Shown: positions 17,803 through 26,144 of the stretch, in pieces
How the letters are laid out: the number at the start of each line of letters is the position of its first letter
Numbering within the stretch: position 1 is the first letter of the stretch
Assembly: GCF_002174455.2 (NCBI RefSeq)
Contig: NZ_CP147246.1
Span: 2,857,001 to 2,921,000 of the forward strand
Direction of reading: 5' to 3'
Length of the DNA stretch: 64,000 bases
From: Enterococcus sp. 9D6_DIV0238
GTDB taxonomy: Bacteria > Bacillota > Bacilli > Lactobacillales > Enterococcaceae
The notes under the pieces: model-generated
The model's input: only the letters and a program-made list of their open reading frames with translations
Told to the model about the DNA's origin: nothing
Database searches by the model: none
Made by a program: the position numbers and the translations under genes

Positions 17803-20800
17803 ATGAAATGGAAAAATAAACGTGCGGGCATTTTGGCAGGAGCAACTTGTTTTCTTATATTAACGACAGTTTTAACTTATAGGATTGATCCGATTCGAGC
17901 GGAAAGTAAAGCGGCGAAAACGGAACAAAAACAGGAAGCAACGGCTAATCCTCTGGAAACAATACAGAATCGGCAAGAGGCACTTTTGGGCACGCAAAAG
18001 CAGACTCGAAAAGGAGCGGTTGTCGATGGGGGTGACCCAACCTATGACCTGTATGATGAGAATGGCGTGATTAATCCTGGATGGGTTTATACAGGAACGG
18101 ATACGAAAAGCGGCGAGATTAAGCTAGGGAATCAAGAGTATTTGCGTTATACGTTTGGGCCATATCTGAGTCTTGATATTAGCCCTACTCCGGATTCTTT
18201 AAAGCTCAGCACTTACAATTTCTCTTTAATTCCATCCGTGTTTTTTATCGACAAAAACACAGACGCCAGACCAGTAAATGAAAAAGGAGTAGTGGTTAAT
18301 TCTTTTTCTAGTCTGGAAACAGATGACAAGCTTGGTAATAGAATATCTAGTTCCAGTCCATTTGTTATAAGTGTTACGCCACCTGCAAATGGGTCACTTC
18401 TTTACTCTACTTTTTATTCAGGCTACATTAATCCTATGTATGTATCAGACAACCACGCTAATGTAAAAGGTTTCATGGCAAAGCTCTTTAAGTATTACTA
18501 TAAAGATCTACCTGATGGAAGTCGCCTGTTGAAACAGGTCGCAGTGACAAAGACAAGTTCCAATTTAGCACTTAAACTGCCAAGCTCAAGTAATAAAGCT
18601 GGTCAAGATATACTTGTAGAAGTTGAAACGACGATGATTCCAAAAGGGAAACGCGTTCTTATTGAAAGGAAAGTTACGAATATCGGAAGTACGGTATATC
18701 CGGGCTTTACCTTTGGCTCTAATATGGATGCGGCACTGCTGGAAAACATGGGGAATTCGGGACCGATTCCTTTCTATTATGTCGGAAATAACCGTGGGCT
18801 GTATATTCAGCGGGAAATAGGAACCGATAACGTTGGTAAACCCTATGGCTATCGAATGGACTTTCTGTTTACAGATGATCATGCAGTAAATAACTGGCGT
18901 GCTGGAACGCGATTCACTTCGAGCATGACTGCAGGTGTTGGTGAAATGTATGGTACAACATTTAACCGTTTCCCGCAGCGTGATTCTATAGGAGACGAGA
19001 CACTAGATGCACCTAGAGATACCAATGCGCTGCCGGGAATAGCTCAGCAGGGTTCGATGGACACGATGCTGTTTATGAAAACTCAACCAGTTGATCTAGC
19101 ACCGAAATCATATATTCGGACGAGCTATTACCATGGGATAAGTTTAATGGAAGCTAAGCCGGAAATTACATTTGCTCAAGAAGAGAATGCGAAAAGCCCA
19201 ATCATTTATTATGATCAGCAATATACGTTGAATGGACGCTTTGCGGATACAAATGATGATCGAACAAAGCTAGAGCTGAAGTATTCTGTTGATGGCGGAG
19301 AAGAAATTCTTGTAAAATCTTGGAACGTTCCTGAAACTGATGGGGCGAACCGAGAAAATGGTGAGTCAGTTGTACGAGTGGACGAGCCGTGGTCTTTAGA
19401 CATATCTAAGTACTTAGCTGATGATAAGGATCATACGTTTGTGTTCACAGGCTATAACGGAGTAACAGAAGAGTCGGAAACGGTTGTCTTCAAGTACAAT
19501 CGGACACCGGAATTAGCTGTCAATGCGGCAAATGCTGCTTTCTATGACGGCAGTAAACTGGTGGACAGAAAATATCCGATCTTGATTGATTATAAAGATG
19601 AGGATAGTTCAGAGCTGACGCTACATTATGAAGTTCTGCCGTTTGATGCTGATGGAAACTTAGGTGAACCGGTACCGGGACCAACGACCATTGATTTAAC
19701 CAATGAACCATTGAATACTCTTCATGAAAAATATGCGGTGATGATTCCGGATGCTGAATTGCAGAGTAAAAAGCAACGTGTTCGTTTTTGGATAGAGGAT
19801 AAGAATCGCGTGACTGATAAGGAAAGCGAAACTGCTTATTTTGATATCGAAAGAGAGCCGAAGCCGACAATAGCTGTTGACTTAAAAGTAGCGAAGCCGT
19901 CTGTTCTGCAAGGAACAGCGAATAGCTATACAGCAACAGTGAAAACAAGTGGTCATCCGGATGCTCGTTTCCATGATCCGAAGCTTATTACAGAACCGTT
20001 TGACGCGCGTGTAACGCCAGATACTAAGAGTGTCACTGTTACTGTTAATGGCGTGCCAACGAGTGCCTTTCAGGCTGTATTCGACACAGAAACACGACAG
20101 CTAACGGTTAGCTTAACTGGATTTCCTTCCGGTTTAGGCATTGATCAGGAAATTGTCGTTACGTATAACGTAAATACGACCAGCAATTCTGCCGGCGGTC
20201 AGCCGATAGAACAAGCGGTTACCTTTACAGGTACGTCTTCAAAAGCACCATATGCGGATGATAAATCAGCAACAGCAACATTCACAATTGTCGATAAAAT
20301 GGCAATTGCCGTGCGTTACTTTGTTATTGATCCGAATACGGGACAGCTTGAACTTCAAAAGGACTTGTCGGAGGATATTAATGGGGAACATGGTGAAGAA
20401 ATAGAAATTGTAGCTAAAGAAATCACTGGCTATACGCTGTCTGATACGAAGATAGATGGTAGTAGTGTTGGAACTGTGCAAAAGCCAAAAGTTAAAATAG
20501 GGACTAATACGTCACTAGAATTTATCTATGAAGGAGCGTTAGAATTGTCTTCAGCTCCAACAGTAATCGATTTTGGTAACCAAAAAGTTAGCGCAAAAAA
20601 TCTATTTTTTGATAATCCAAAATATGATCGGCCATTAGTAGTGTATGATAATCGTTCACAAACAACAGAATGGCGAATTCTGCTGAAACAATCAGGAAAT
20701 TTAAGCATCCCTGGAGACCCTTCCGCACAATTAGTAGATGCTTTAAGTTATCAGACAAGCACTGACAATAAAACACTTTCCACTGAGAATCAGGAAGTTT

Positions 20801-20958
20801 TCCGTTCAAAGGTTAATACACGAGGAAAATTTGATGTAAGTAAAGACACTTGGGGACCAGGAAAAGAGGGACTACGTCTAGATATTCCTGCTGGAAAAGT
20901 GAAACAAGTAGGTGACTATGAAACAACTCTAACATGGACAATTGAAGAAGTTTATTAA
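17803..20958 (+). CDS. Giant WxL-domain surface protein, locus 1
   Basis: 1051 aa from ATG 17803 (AGGAGG; the upstream in-frame ATG at 17758 lies at the edge of the palindrome and is not used). Signal peptide about 1-35. The large middle (about 60-820) has no family I can name for certain; it contains beta-rich surface modules, including one with an NSAGGQPIEQAVTF repeat-like end. A MucBP-like module follows (about 830-905, VRYFVIDPNTGQ..). The C-terminal WxL domain (about 912-1051) contains TEWRILLKQ and ends LTWTIEEVY. WxL domains attach non-covalently to peptidoglycan. Expected role: main displayed adhesin or receptor of this operon. Confidence 0.8.
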   Translation: MKWKNKRAGILAGATCFLILTTVLTYRIDPIRAESKAAKTEQKQEATANPLETIQNRQEALLGTQKQTRKGAVVDGGDPTYDLYDENGVINPGWVYTGTDTKSGEIKLGNQEYLRYTFGPYLSLDISPTPDSLKLSTYNFSLIPSVFFIDKNTDARPVNEKGVVVNSFSSLETDDKLGNRISSSSPFVISVTPPANGSLLYSTFYSGYINPMYVSDNHANVKGFMAKLFKYYYKDLPDGSRLLKQVAVTKTSSNLALKLPSSSNKAGQDILVEVETTMIPKGKRVLIERKVTNIGSTVYPGFTFGSNMDAALLENMGNSGPIPFYYVGNNRGLYIQREIGTDNVGKPYGYRMDFLFTDDHAVNNWRAGTRFTSSMTAGVGEMYGTTFNRFPQRDSIGDETLDAPRDTNALPGIAQQGSMDTMLFMKTQPVDLAPKSYIRTSYYHGISLMEAKPEITFAQEENAKSPIIYYDQQYTLNGRFADTNDDRTKLELKYSVDGGEEILVKSWNVPETDGANRENGESVVRVDEPWSLDISKYLADDKDHTFVFTGYNGVTEESETVVFKYNRTPELAVNAANAAFYDGSKLVDRKYPILIDYKDEDSSELTLHYEVLPFDADGNLGEPVPGPTTIDLTNEPLNTLHEKYAVMIPDAELQSKKQRVRFWIEDKNRVTDKESETAYFDIEREPKPTIAVDLKVAKPSVLQGTANSYTATVKTSGHPDARFHDPKLITEPFDARVTPDTKSVTVTVNGVPTSAFQAVFDTETRQLTVSLTGFPSGLGIDQEIVVTYNVNTTSNSAGGQPIEQAVTFTGTSSKAPYADDKSATATFTIVDKMAIAVRYFVIDPNTGQLELQKDLSEDINGEHGEEIEIVAKEITGYTLSDTKIDGSSVGTVQKPKVKIGTNTSLEFIYEGALELSSAPTVIDFGNQKVSAKNLFFDNPKYDRPLVVYDNRSQTTEWRILLKQSGNLSIPGDPSAQLVDALSYQTSTDNKTLSTENQEVFRSKVNTRGKFDVSKDTWGPGKEGLRLDIPAGKVKQVGDYETTLTWTIEEVY

Positions 20959-20976
20959 ATGATGGAGAGAAAAATA

Positions 20977-21351
20977 ATGAAGAAAAAGAATTATCTATTC
21001 AGTATTTATTTTGTATTATTCTCTGTTATAGGACTTTTGATTGTCTTCGGCGGAGAAGTAGTACAGGCGGTTGAAGAGGGTGGTCAAGTTCAGACAAATG
21101 CAGGATTGGTTTTTTCAGGAGAAGAATCTTCGGATAGTAAACCGCCACATGACTCCTCAACGTCAGATTCATCCACATCTAGCTCGTCTAGTAGTAATAA
21201 TACTCCTAAGGAAGAAAAGCCTATCGGGAGATTACCTTCTACTGGTGAACTGGTTAAAAAGAGTTTGAGTATTACAGGAGGAGCATTGCTACTCATCGTT
21301 TTTGGACTCTTTTTACTGAAAAAAGTACAGCACAAAAAAAGAGGAGGCTAG
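20977..21351 (+). CDS. Small LPXTG sortase-anchored protein, locus 1
   Basis: 124 aa from ATG 20977 (GGAGA eight bases upstream; ATGs at 20959 and 20962 are in frame but lack a spaced RBS). Signal peptide about 1-32, EEGGQVQTNAG segment, Ser-rich spacer (about 55-80), then LPSTG, a hydrophobic stretch and a basic tail: a standard sortase A sorting signal. The same size and EGGQV motif recur in locus 2 at 33159. Such small LPXTG partners are usual in WxL operons and may anchor the complex covalently; that role is inferred. Confidence 0.85.
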   Translation: MKKKNYLFSIYFVLFSVIGLLIVFGGEVVQAVEEGGQVQTNAGLVFSGEESSDSKPPHDSSTSDSSTSSSSSSNNTPKEEKPIGRLPSTGELVKKSLSITGGALLLIVFGLFLLKKVQHKKRGG

Positions 21352-21357
21352 TCTAAG

Positions 21358-22155
21358 ATGAAAAAAGAGATCAATGTATTCCTAGGTTTAGCCGGACTCC
21401 TTTTAAGTGTTGGGCTGACATCAAGTGCTTATGCAGATGAAAGTAGCTATTCTGGGAATGGAAATATTCGTTTTGAAGGCAAGGTCCAAACCCAAGTAAT
21501 GGATCCAGAAAATCCAACACAAGTAGCTGATCCAGGTGATAGTCCGAAAACAAATGGGAATCTACGTTTTGACTTTGTCCCCCAACTGAATTTTTATCAA
21601 GCTAAAATTTCGGCGAAAGATAAGGTTTACTATAGTAATGCTCAACTGTTCAAAAATGATATCGGAGCAAGGGGAAACTTCCTTCAAATCTCTGATTATA
21701 GAGAAAATAAGAGTGGCTGGACTTTGCAGTTGAAGCAAGAGACACAATTTACGAATTCAGCTGCAAAAAAACACAAAGAGCTTAATGGTGCAGTACTTTC
21801 TTTTGACCAATCGTGGACAAATTCAGCCGTTGATTTTTCTTCGGCGCCGACGGTATCAAAAGAAGTCATTCAAATTTCAAATATCGGGGAATTGTATAAT
21901 CTGGCGGAAGCAAAGCAAAATGAGGGAGAAGGTACTTGGTCGATTATATTTGGCTCTTCAACTTCAAATGAACAGCATGCTGAAACCTTGAAACCTCGAA
22001 TGAATCACCAAAATCAACCAATTCTTGATCCAAATTTTGGGAATCAGCCAATGTATGAAAATCAGGCAGTTACACTATCTGTACCGGGCAAAACTCAAAA
22101 AGAATCAGGAAACTACCAAACGGTGTTAACTTGGATTTTATCCGAGCTACCATAA
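21358..22155 (+). CDS. Short WxL-domain protein A, locus 1
   Basis: 265 aa, six bases after the LPXTG gene, with an AGAGGAGG RBS. Signal peptide about 1-26 (SSAYADE). A spacer with DPENP and DPGDSP precedes the WxL domain, which fills the rest: LRFDFVPQLNF start, SGWTLQLKQ first WxL motif and LTWILSELP end. It is expected to bind peptidoglycan non-covalently at the surface. It is closely similar to the protein at 33491, which ends in the same TWILSELP. Confidence 0.9.
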   Translation: MKKEINVFLGLAGLLLSVGLTSSAYADESSYSGNGNIRFEGKVQTQVMDPENPTQVADPGDSPKTNGNLRFDFVPQLNFYQAKISAKDKVYYSNAQLFKNDIGARGNFLQISDYRENKSGWTLQLKQETQFTNSAAKKHKELNGAVLSFDQSWTNSAVDFSSAPTVSKEVIQISNIGELYNLAEAKQNEGEGTWSIIFGSSTSNEQHAETLKPRMNHQNQPILDPNFGNQPMYENQAVTLSVPGKTQKESGNYQTVLTWILSELP

Positions 22156-22183
22156 ATTTAAAAAACTCTAGGAGGAAACACAA

Positions 22184-22942
22184 ATGAAATTCACACACAA
22201 ATTATGCGGAGTTGCGCTATTAGCAACAATTAGCACAGGAGCACTTTTACCAGTAGCAACATATGCAGCAGAAGATCCATTAGTTTGGAGCAACAATGGT
22301 AAAATCAAATTTACAGAAGATGATGGAGATGATGTAGTTTTACCTCCAGGTGGAGAAGATGTGGATCCTAAGAATCCAATTACGCAACCACCAGTAAATC
22401 CAGGAGTTGGACCTTTAAAAGTCATTGCTATAACAGGGCTTGATTTTGATGTAAATAAAGTTACTCCAGCGACATCTAACGGTTGGGAATATGTTGCAAA
22501 ACCAGCAGCAATCGAATACCAAGATGGAACAAAAGCAACTTCACAAAACTTTGTACAATTCAAAGATACGCGTGCTGATAACCAGCCAAATACTCATAAA
22601 TTGACTGCTGTAGCTTCTACATTCAAAAATGCCGAAGGTGCGGAACTGAAATCAGCAACATTAAATTTCTCGAATATCAAACTTACGAATTCAGCTGACC
22701 CAACAAAGGTAAATGAAAATGCTGCAAAGCCTACGAACTCATTAGCTACAGATGGAGTAACGCCAACTGAATTTGTAAACCAAGATGATATTGAAAAAGG
22801 ATTTGGCCAATTCTCTTTAGATTTTGGAGATGAAACTACTATGGGAGACTCAGTAAAATTAAATATCCCAGCAAGTAACAAATTATCGACAAGTAGCGAA
22901 TATGTATCAACAATTACTTGGACAATAGCAGATGCCCGCTAA
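22184..22942 (+). CDS. Short WxL-domain protein B, locus 1, with altered first motif
   Basis: 252 aa, AGGAGG RBS. Signal peptide about 1-28 (TYAAEDP), Pro/Asp-rich spacer, then the WxL domain. The conserved first motif, WTL in relatives, reads HKL here (NTHKLTA), while the distal motif ITWTIADAR is kept. The counterpart at 34313 has TPWTLSA at this point. Loss of the first Trp may alter wall binding. An attenuating terminator follows the gene, as in locus 2. Confidence 0.85.
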   Translation: MKFTHKLCGVALLATISTGALLPVATYAAEDPLVWSNNGKIKFTEDDGDDVVLPPGGEDVDPKNPITQPPVNPGVGPLKVIAITGLDFDVNKVTPATSNGWEYVAKPAAIEYQDGTKATSQNFVQFKDTRADNQPNTHKLTAVASTFKNAEGAELKSATLNFSNIKLTNSADPTKVNENAAKPTNSLATDGVTPTEFVNQDDIEKGFGQFSLDFGDETTMGDSVKLNIPASNKLSTSSEYVSTITWTIADAR

Positions 22943-22979
22943 AATTATATTTTTTAAAATATAATAAATAAGTGGAAGT

Positions 22980-23017
22980 GAACAAGTTCGATAATATATA
23001 CGAACTTGTTCCTTTTT
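22980..23017 (+). terminator. Intra-operon terminator between WxL and DUF916 genes, locus 1
   Basis: 11-bp perfect stem (22980-22990 with 23001-23011) followed by CTTTTTT. It lies inside the presumed operon and would lower expression of the downstream membrane-protein genes. Locus 2 has one at the same place. Confidence 0.85.
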
Positions 23018-23036
23018 TAAGAGAAAGGAACAAAAT

Positions 23037-24122
23037 ATGAAAAAAAAATTACTTATACAATTATCGACTATCCTATACATAGTTTTTATGATTACCGCTT
23101 TTTCCACACAAGTAAGTGCGACTGAGAATGTTAGTAATGCATTTACTTATAAGGTAGTTCTTCCTGAAAATCAACATGATAAGAACTCAAATTACTTTGA
23201 TTTGAGAATGACACCTAGTCAAAAACAAACCGTACTTATCAAGATGAACAACAGCTCCAATAAAGAAATTACTGTAGATGTGGCATTAAACAGTGCAAAA
23301 ACAAATACGAATGGGGTAATTGAGTACGGTCCATCGAAGCTTGAAAAAGATAATTCCTTAAAATTTGATTTTGCAGAAATTGTAAAAGGTGAAAAAAGCG
23401 TCAAGATTCCTCCGAAGCAAACTGTGGAGTATCCTCTTACAATAACAATGCCCGATTCCCAATATGATGGTCTTATTTCTGGTGGGATATACATGATTCA
23501 AAAAGATCAGACAAAAGATCAAAAAGCTATGATAAAAAATGAGTTTGGTTATTTAGTAGGAATGATTTTATCTGAAACAGATACTGAGGTAAAATCTGAA
23601 TTAAATTTCAATAAAGCCTACGCTGAACAACAGAACTATCGTAATGCAATTTTTATAAACTATTCGAACATTCGGCCAGTATACATTGATGATATGTCTA
23701 TCAATGTTCAAATTATGAAGAAAGGCTCAGAGGAAGTTCTCTATGATACGCGACAAACAAAAATGAGGATGGCACCTAACTCGCAAATTAATTTCCCTGT
23801 TTTAATGAATGGAGAAAAAATGATTGCTGGAGATTACAGTGCCCATATTGTAGTGACAACAGAAAATAATGGTAAGTGGGAGTGGCTGGAAGACTTCACC
23901 ATCACAGATGAAGAAGCAGATAAGTTTAACAAGGAAGATGTTAGTTTATTACAGGAAAGTCGAATCGATTGGCGTATGATTATTTTCGTTGTAGTAGGAG
24001 TTTTTGTAGTTATTACGATCATTTTCTTCGCTGTTCGTCTGTACTATGCTAAAAGACAAAAAGAAAAAAAACGACAAGCAGTTGAAAAAAAGAAAAAGAA
24101 AGCGAAGAAAAATGGTAAGTAG
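23037..24122 (+). CDS. WxL-interacting protein (DUF916 + DUF3324), locus 1
   Basis: 361 aa. Signal peptide about 1-29, DUF916 domain (about 35-160, YKVVLPENQ..FDLRM..), DUF3324 domain (about 165-300), a C-terminal transmembrane helix (about 315-338) and a very basic cytoplasmic tail. In WxL loci this family binds both WxL proteins and peptidoglycan, linking the WxL layer to the cell. Good RBS (GAAAGGA). It starts 95 bp after the WxL gene, across a terminator. It is paralogous to 35245. Confidence 0.9.
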   Translation: MKKKLLIQLSTILYIVFMITAFSTQVSATENVSNAFTYKVVLPENQHDKNSNYFDLRMTPSQKQTVLIKMNNSSNKEITVDVALNSAKTNTNGVIEYGPSKLEKDNSLKFDFAEIVKGEKSVKIPPKQTVEYPLTITMPDSQYDGLISGGIYMIQKDQTKDQKAMIKNEFGYLVGMILSETDTEVKSELNFNKAYAEQQNYRNAIFINYSNIRPVYIDDMSINVQIMKKGSEEVLYDTRQTKMRMAPNSQINFPVLMNGEKMIAGDYSAHIVVTTENNGKWEWLEDFTITDEEADKFNKEDVSLLQESRIDWRMIIFVVVGVFVVITIIFFAVRLYYAKRQKEKKRQAVEKKKKKAKKNGK

Positions 24123-24155
24123 TAATGACACAATATTTCTGGAGGATAGAGAGAA

Positions 24156-24821
24156 ATGTCAATTTTAGATAAAATTTTTATTGGAATGCTTTCAACAGCT
24201 ATTCTCTGCGTTATTTTGGGCATTATTTATTTTATCGCCAGTATTCTGACGAAAAAAAAAGAAACAGAGCTAAAACAAAAAAAAGTAAAGAATAAGAAAA
24301 AAAGACGTCTGATAAAAAAAAGAATTCAAGTATTTATTAAAAAGAGAAAGAAACAAATGCGATTAGGCATATGTTTTTGTATAGTTGGGCTATTCTTTAC
24401 TAGTGGAGCTCTATATATGCGATATCACCAAGCTACAAATTTAGGTGATCGGGATTCAGACGGTATCGTTGAGGGGTATTATCTATTGAATGAGACGAGT
24501 CAGCAACTAGAAGCAATCGAACAAACAGAAAATATAGAAAAAACAAGAAAAAATATTCGAGAATTAGCAGCTAAACTATCTAGTTTTGGCGTGCGTTATG
24601 CAGATCCGAGACTATCTGTAGAAGGTCAACAGTTATTAAATAGGTATTACTCTCAAATGAAAGAGCTAGGGTTAAACTTGAACAACCAGTCAATTGAAAG
24701 CTTAAAAGGAAAAGAAACTTATGATATCTACATGAGTGATATCAAGAAAGGTCAGATGATGCAGAAAAAAGTTTTTGATTACTTTAAAGTCAATGAAGGG
24801 GCCTTGCAGCAGAAAAAGTAA
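24156..24821 (+). CDS. Conserved two-TM membrane protein of WxL operons, locus 1
   Basis: 221 aa, GGAGG RBS. TM helix about 10-31, a very basic cytoplasmic loop (about 33-68, rich in Lys/Arg), a second TM helix (about 70-88) and an extracytoplasmic helical domain (about 95-221). I do not recognise a named family. The same architecture recurs at 36389, in the same position between the DUF916 gene and the signal-peptidase-like gene. A scaffold or assembly role for the surface complex is a reasonable guess only. Confidence 0.7.
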   Translation: MSILDKIFIGMLSTAILCVILGIIYFIASILTKKKETELKQKKVKNKKKRRLIKKRIQVFIKKRKKQMRLGICFCIVGLFFTSGALYMRYHQATNLGDRDSDGIVEGYYLLNETSQQLEAIEQTENIEKTRKNIRELAAKLSSFGVRYADPRLSVEGQQLLNRYYSQMKELGLNLNNQSIESLKGKETYDIYMSDIKKGQMMQKKVFDYFKVNEGALQQKK

Positions 24822-24838
24822 GAAATGAATAAATCACT

Positions 24839-25429
24839 ATGAAAAATAAGCAACGATATATGAAAAAAAAAAGAAAACTGCAAATACAGCAGCTAATGAA
24901 GGAAATATTGATAACTTTAATTATTACATGTTTATTAGGAATAGTTTTAACTCAGACAGTCTTTAAAATTGAGAAAAATGTTGGTTATGGAATGCGTGAG
25001 GCATTGGACGATGGGGATCTTGTTTATATAGATCGCTTGGCAAGATATAAACGATTCTCGCTAGTCAATATAAAGACTCCTAGAACCAACGAATCTTCAA
25101 TTCGACGAATTATTGGTTTGCCTGGTGAGCGCATCTATTATATAAATGATGCGCTATATGTAAATGATCGTTTGGTCGTAGAACGTTTTTTAGAGAGTAG
25201 ACTTGCACAAATCAGAATAGAAGGAAATATATATACAGAAAACTTTGATTCAAAAGAATTGTCAGAAACGACAAATGGGATACTTCCAGAAGGAAAATAT
25301 CTTGTGTTAGGGGACAACCGACCGTTTACGACAGACAGTCGTTATTATGGTCTGATTAATGAGGATGAAATTATTGGAACAATGAAGCTACGATGGTGGC
25401 CACTGCATAAAATTAGAAGCTATGACTGA
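24839..25429 (+). CDS. Signal peptidase I homologue lacking both catalytic residues, locus 1
   Basis: 196 aa, basic N-terminus and one TM helix (about 24-45), then a type I signal peptidase fold. The catalytic box normally GxSM reads GYGM (Ser to Gly), and the lysine box normally KRxxGLPGD reads RRIIGLPGE (Lys to Arg). The late box GDNRPFTTDSR is intact. The fold is kept but the Ser/Lys dyad is gone, so it should not cleave. Non-catalytic homologues (SipA/LepA) act as assembly factors in streptococcal pilus operons; a similar role for WxL proteins is my inference. Last gene of the locus. Confidence 0.85.
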   Translation: MKNKQRYMKKKRKLQIQQLMKEILITLIITCLLGIVLTQTVFKIEKNVGYGMREALDDGDLVYIDRLARYKRFSLVNIKTPRTNESSIRRIIGLPGERIYYINDALYVNDRLVVERFLESRLAQIRIEGNIYTENFDSKELSETTNGILPEGKYLVLGDNRPFTTDSRYYGLINEDEIIGTMKLRWWPLHKIRSYD

Positions 25430-25755
25430 AGGCTAGAAAATATTAAAGCGATTGTTTTTTCTTATCATTGTTTTATAAAGAATTAGTCACCTTTGTTTTA
25501 TTCATGCCCTTCTTTTGTACGAATGAGCTTTTCAGGTAAATCATAGAGATAAAAAAGTTTACTGTTTATGATGTATTGAAAATAGTAGGGAGATATGGCT
25601 CGATAGATATAAAGTTACCCTAAGCTGATCAAGAACGGCACTAGTATTTTTATATAATTTAAAGATTAGGTTATCACTGTAGAGAAAATAATCAAGGTGT
25701 TGATTTTGACTTAATATTATTGTTGTCACTTGTAATTACTTGGTTAATGGAGAAT

Positions 25756-25797
25756 AAAAGCAACACGTTAGAAGGATTAATCTAACATGTTGCTTTT
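25756..25797. terminator. Bidirectional hairpin left of inversion element 2
   Basis: 17-bp stem (25756-25772 with 25781-25797, one mismatch), A-rich before and CTTTTCGCTTTT after. It probably ends WxL operon 1 and blocks leftward transcripts from the promoter at 25988-26014. The rest of 25430-25915 shows nothing else I can support. Confidence 0.7.
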
Positions 25798-25915
25798 CGC
25801 TTTTGAGTTGAAAAATTTATTATAGCTCAAACAATGCACAGATTATCAACATAGTTTGATAAAAAAATAGTTGATACTTCTGGTATTCTATATAAGAAAT
25901 TGAGTGATAAAAAGG

Positions 25916-25941
25916 TTCTTCATTGTTTCACAATGCAGAAT
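25916..25941 (+). repeat. Inverted repeat IRL2, putative recombination site
   Basis: 26 bp, exact reverse complement of 27391-27416. The internal dyad has arms TTCTTCATTGT and ACAATGCAGAA around TTC, 10 of 11 positions symmetric. It shares the TTCT..ATTGT/RCAAT..AGAA plan with IRL1. Confidence 0.9.
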
Positions 25942-25987
25942 AAATAAATATCTTTTTTTTGTAATATCAACCTTTTACTTAATTAAT

Positions 25988-26014
25988 ATTATAAAAAAAT
26001 GATAGATAAGTCAA
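25988..26014 (-). promoter_or_regulatory. Outward-facing promoter inside inversion element 2
   Basis: On the minus strand TTGACT (26014-26009) then TATAAT (25993-25988), spacing 15 bp; TAATAT at 17 bp is an alternative -10. The -10 is 47 bp inside the left repeat, about the same place as in element 1. As sequenced it points away from the WxL operon. Confidence 0.5.
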
Positions 26015-26050
26015 CATTTTTTTAAATCTCATTAAAAAAAATGTTTTATT

Positions 26051-26096
26051 TGATAAAAACAATGTTTTTTGCCAATAAAAATGATGCTTTTTATCA
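26051..26096. repeat. 9-bp inverted repeat upstream of recombinase 2
   Basis: TGATAAAAA (26051-26059) and TTTTTATCA (26088-26096), perfect complements next to the arm-type repeat. Possible control site for the recombinase gene. Confidence 0.35.
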
Positions 26097-26118
26097 GCCG
26101 TCAAAAAAATCGTCAAAT
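26097..26118 (+). repeat. Putative recombinase arm-site pair, left side of element 2
   Basis: GCCGTCA and ATCGTCA in direct repeat; all 22 bases are identical to 15530-15551, although neighbouring non-coding sequence is not conserved. Confidence 0.55.
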
Positions 26119-26144
26119 TTAACAGGAAAGAGAAGTGATTCACG

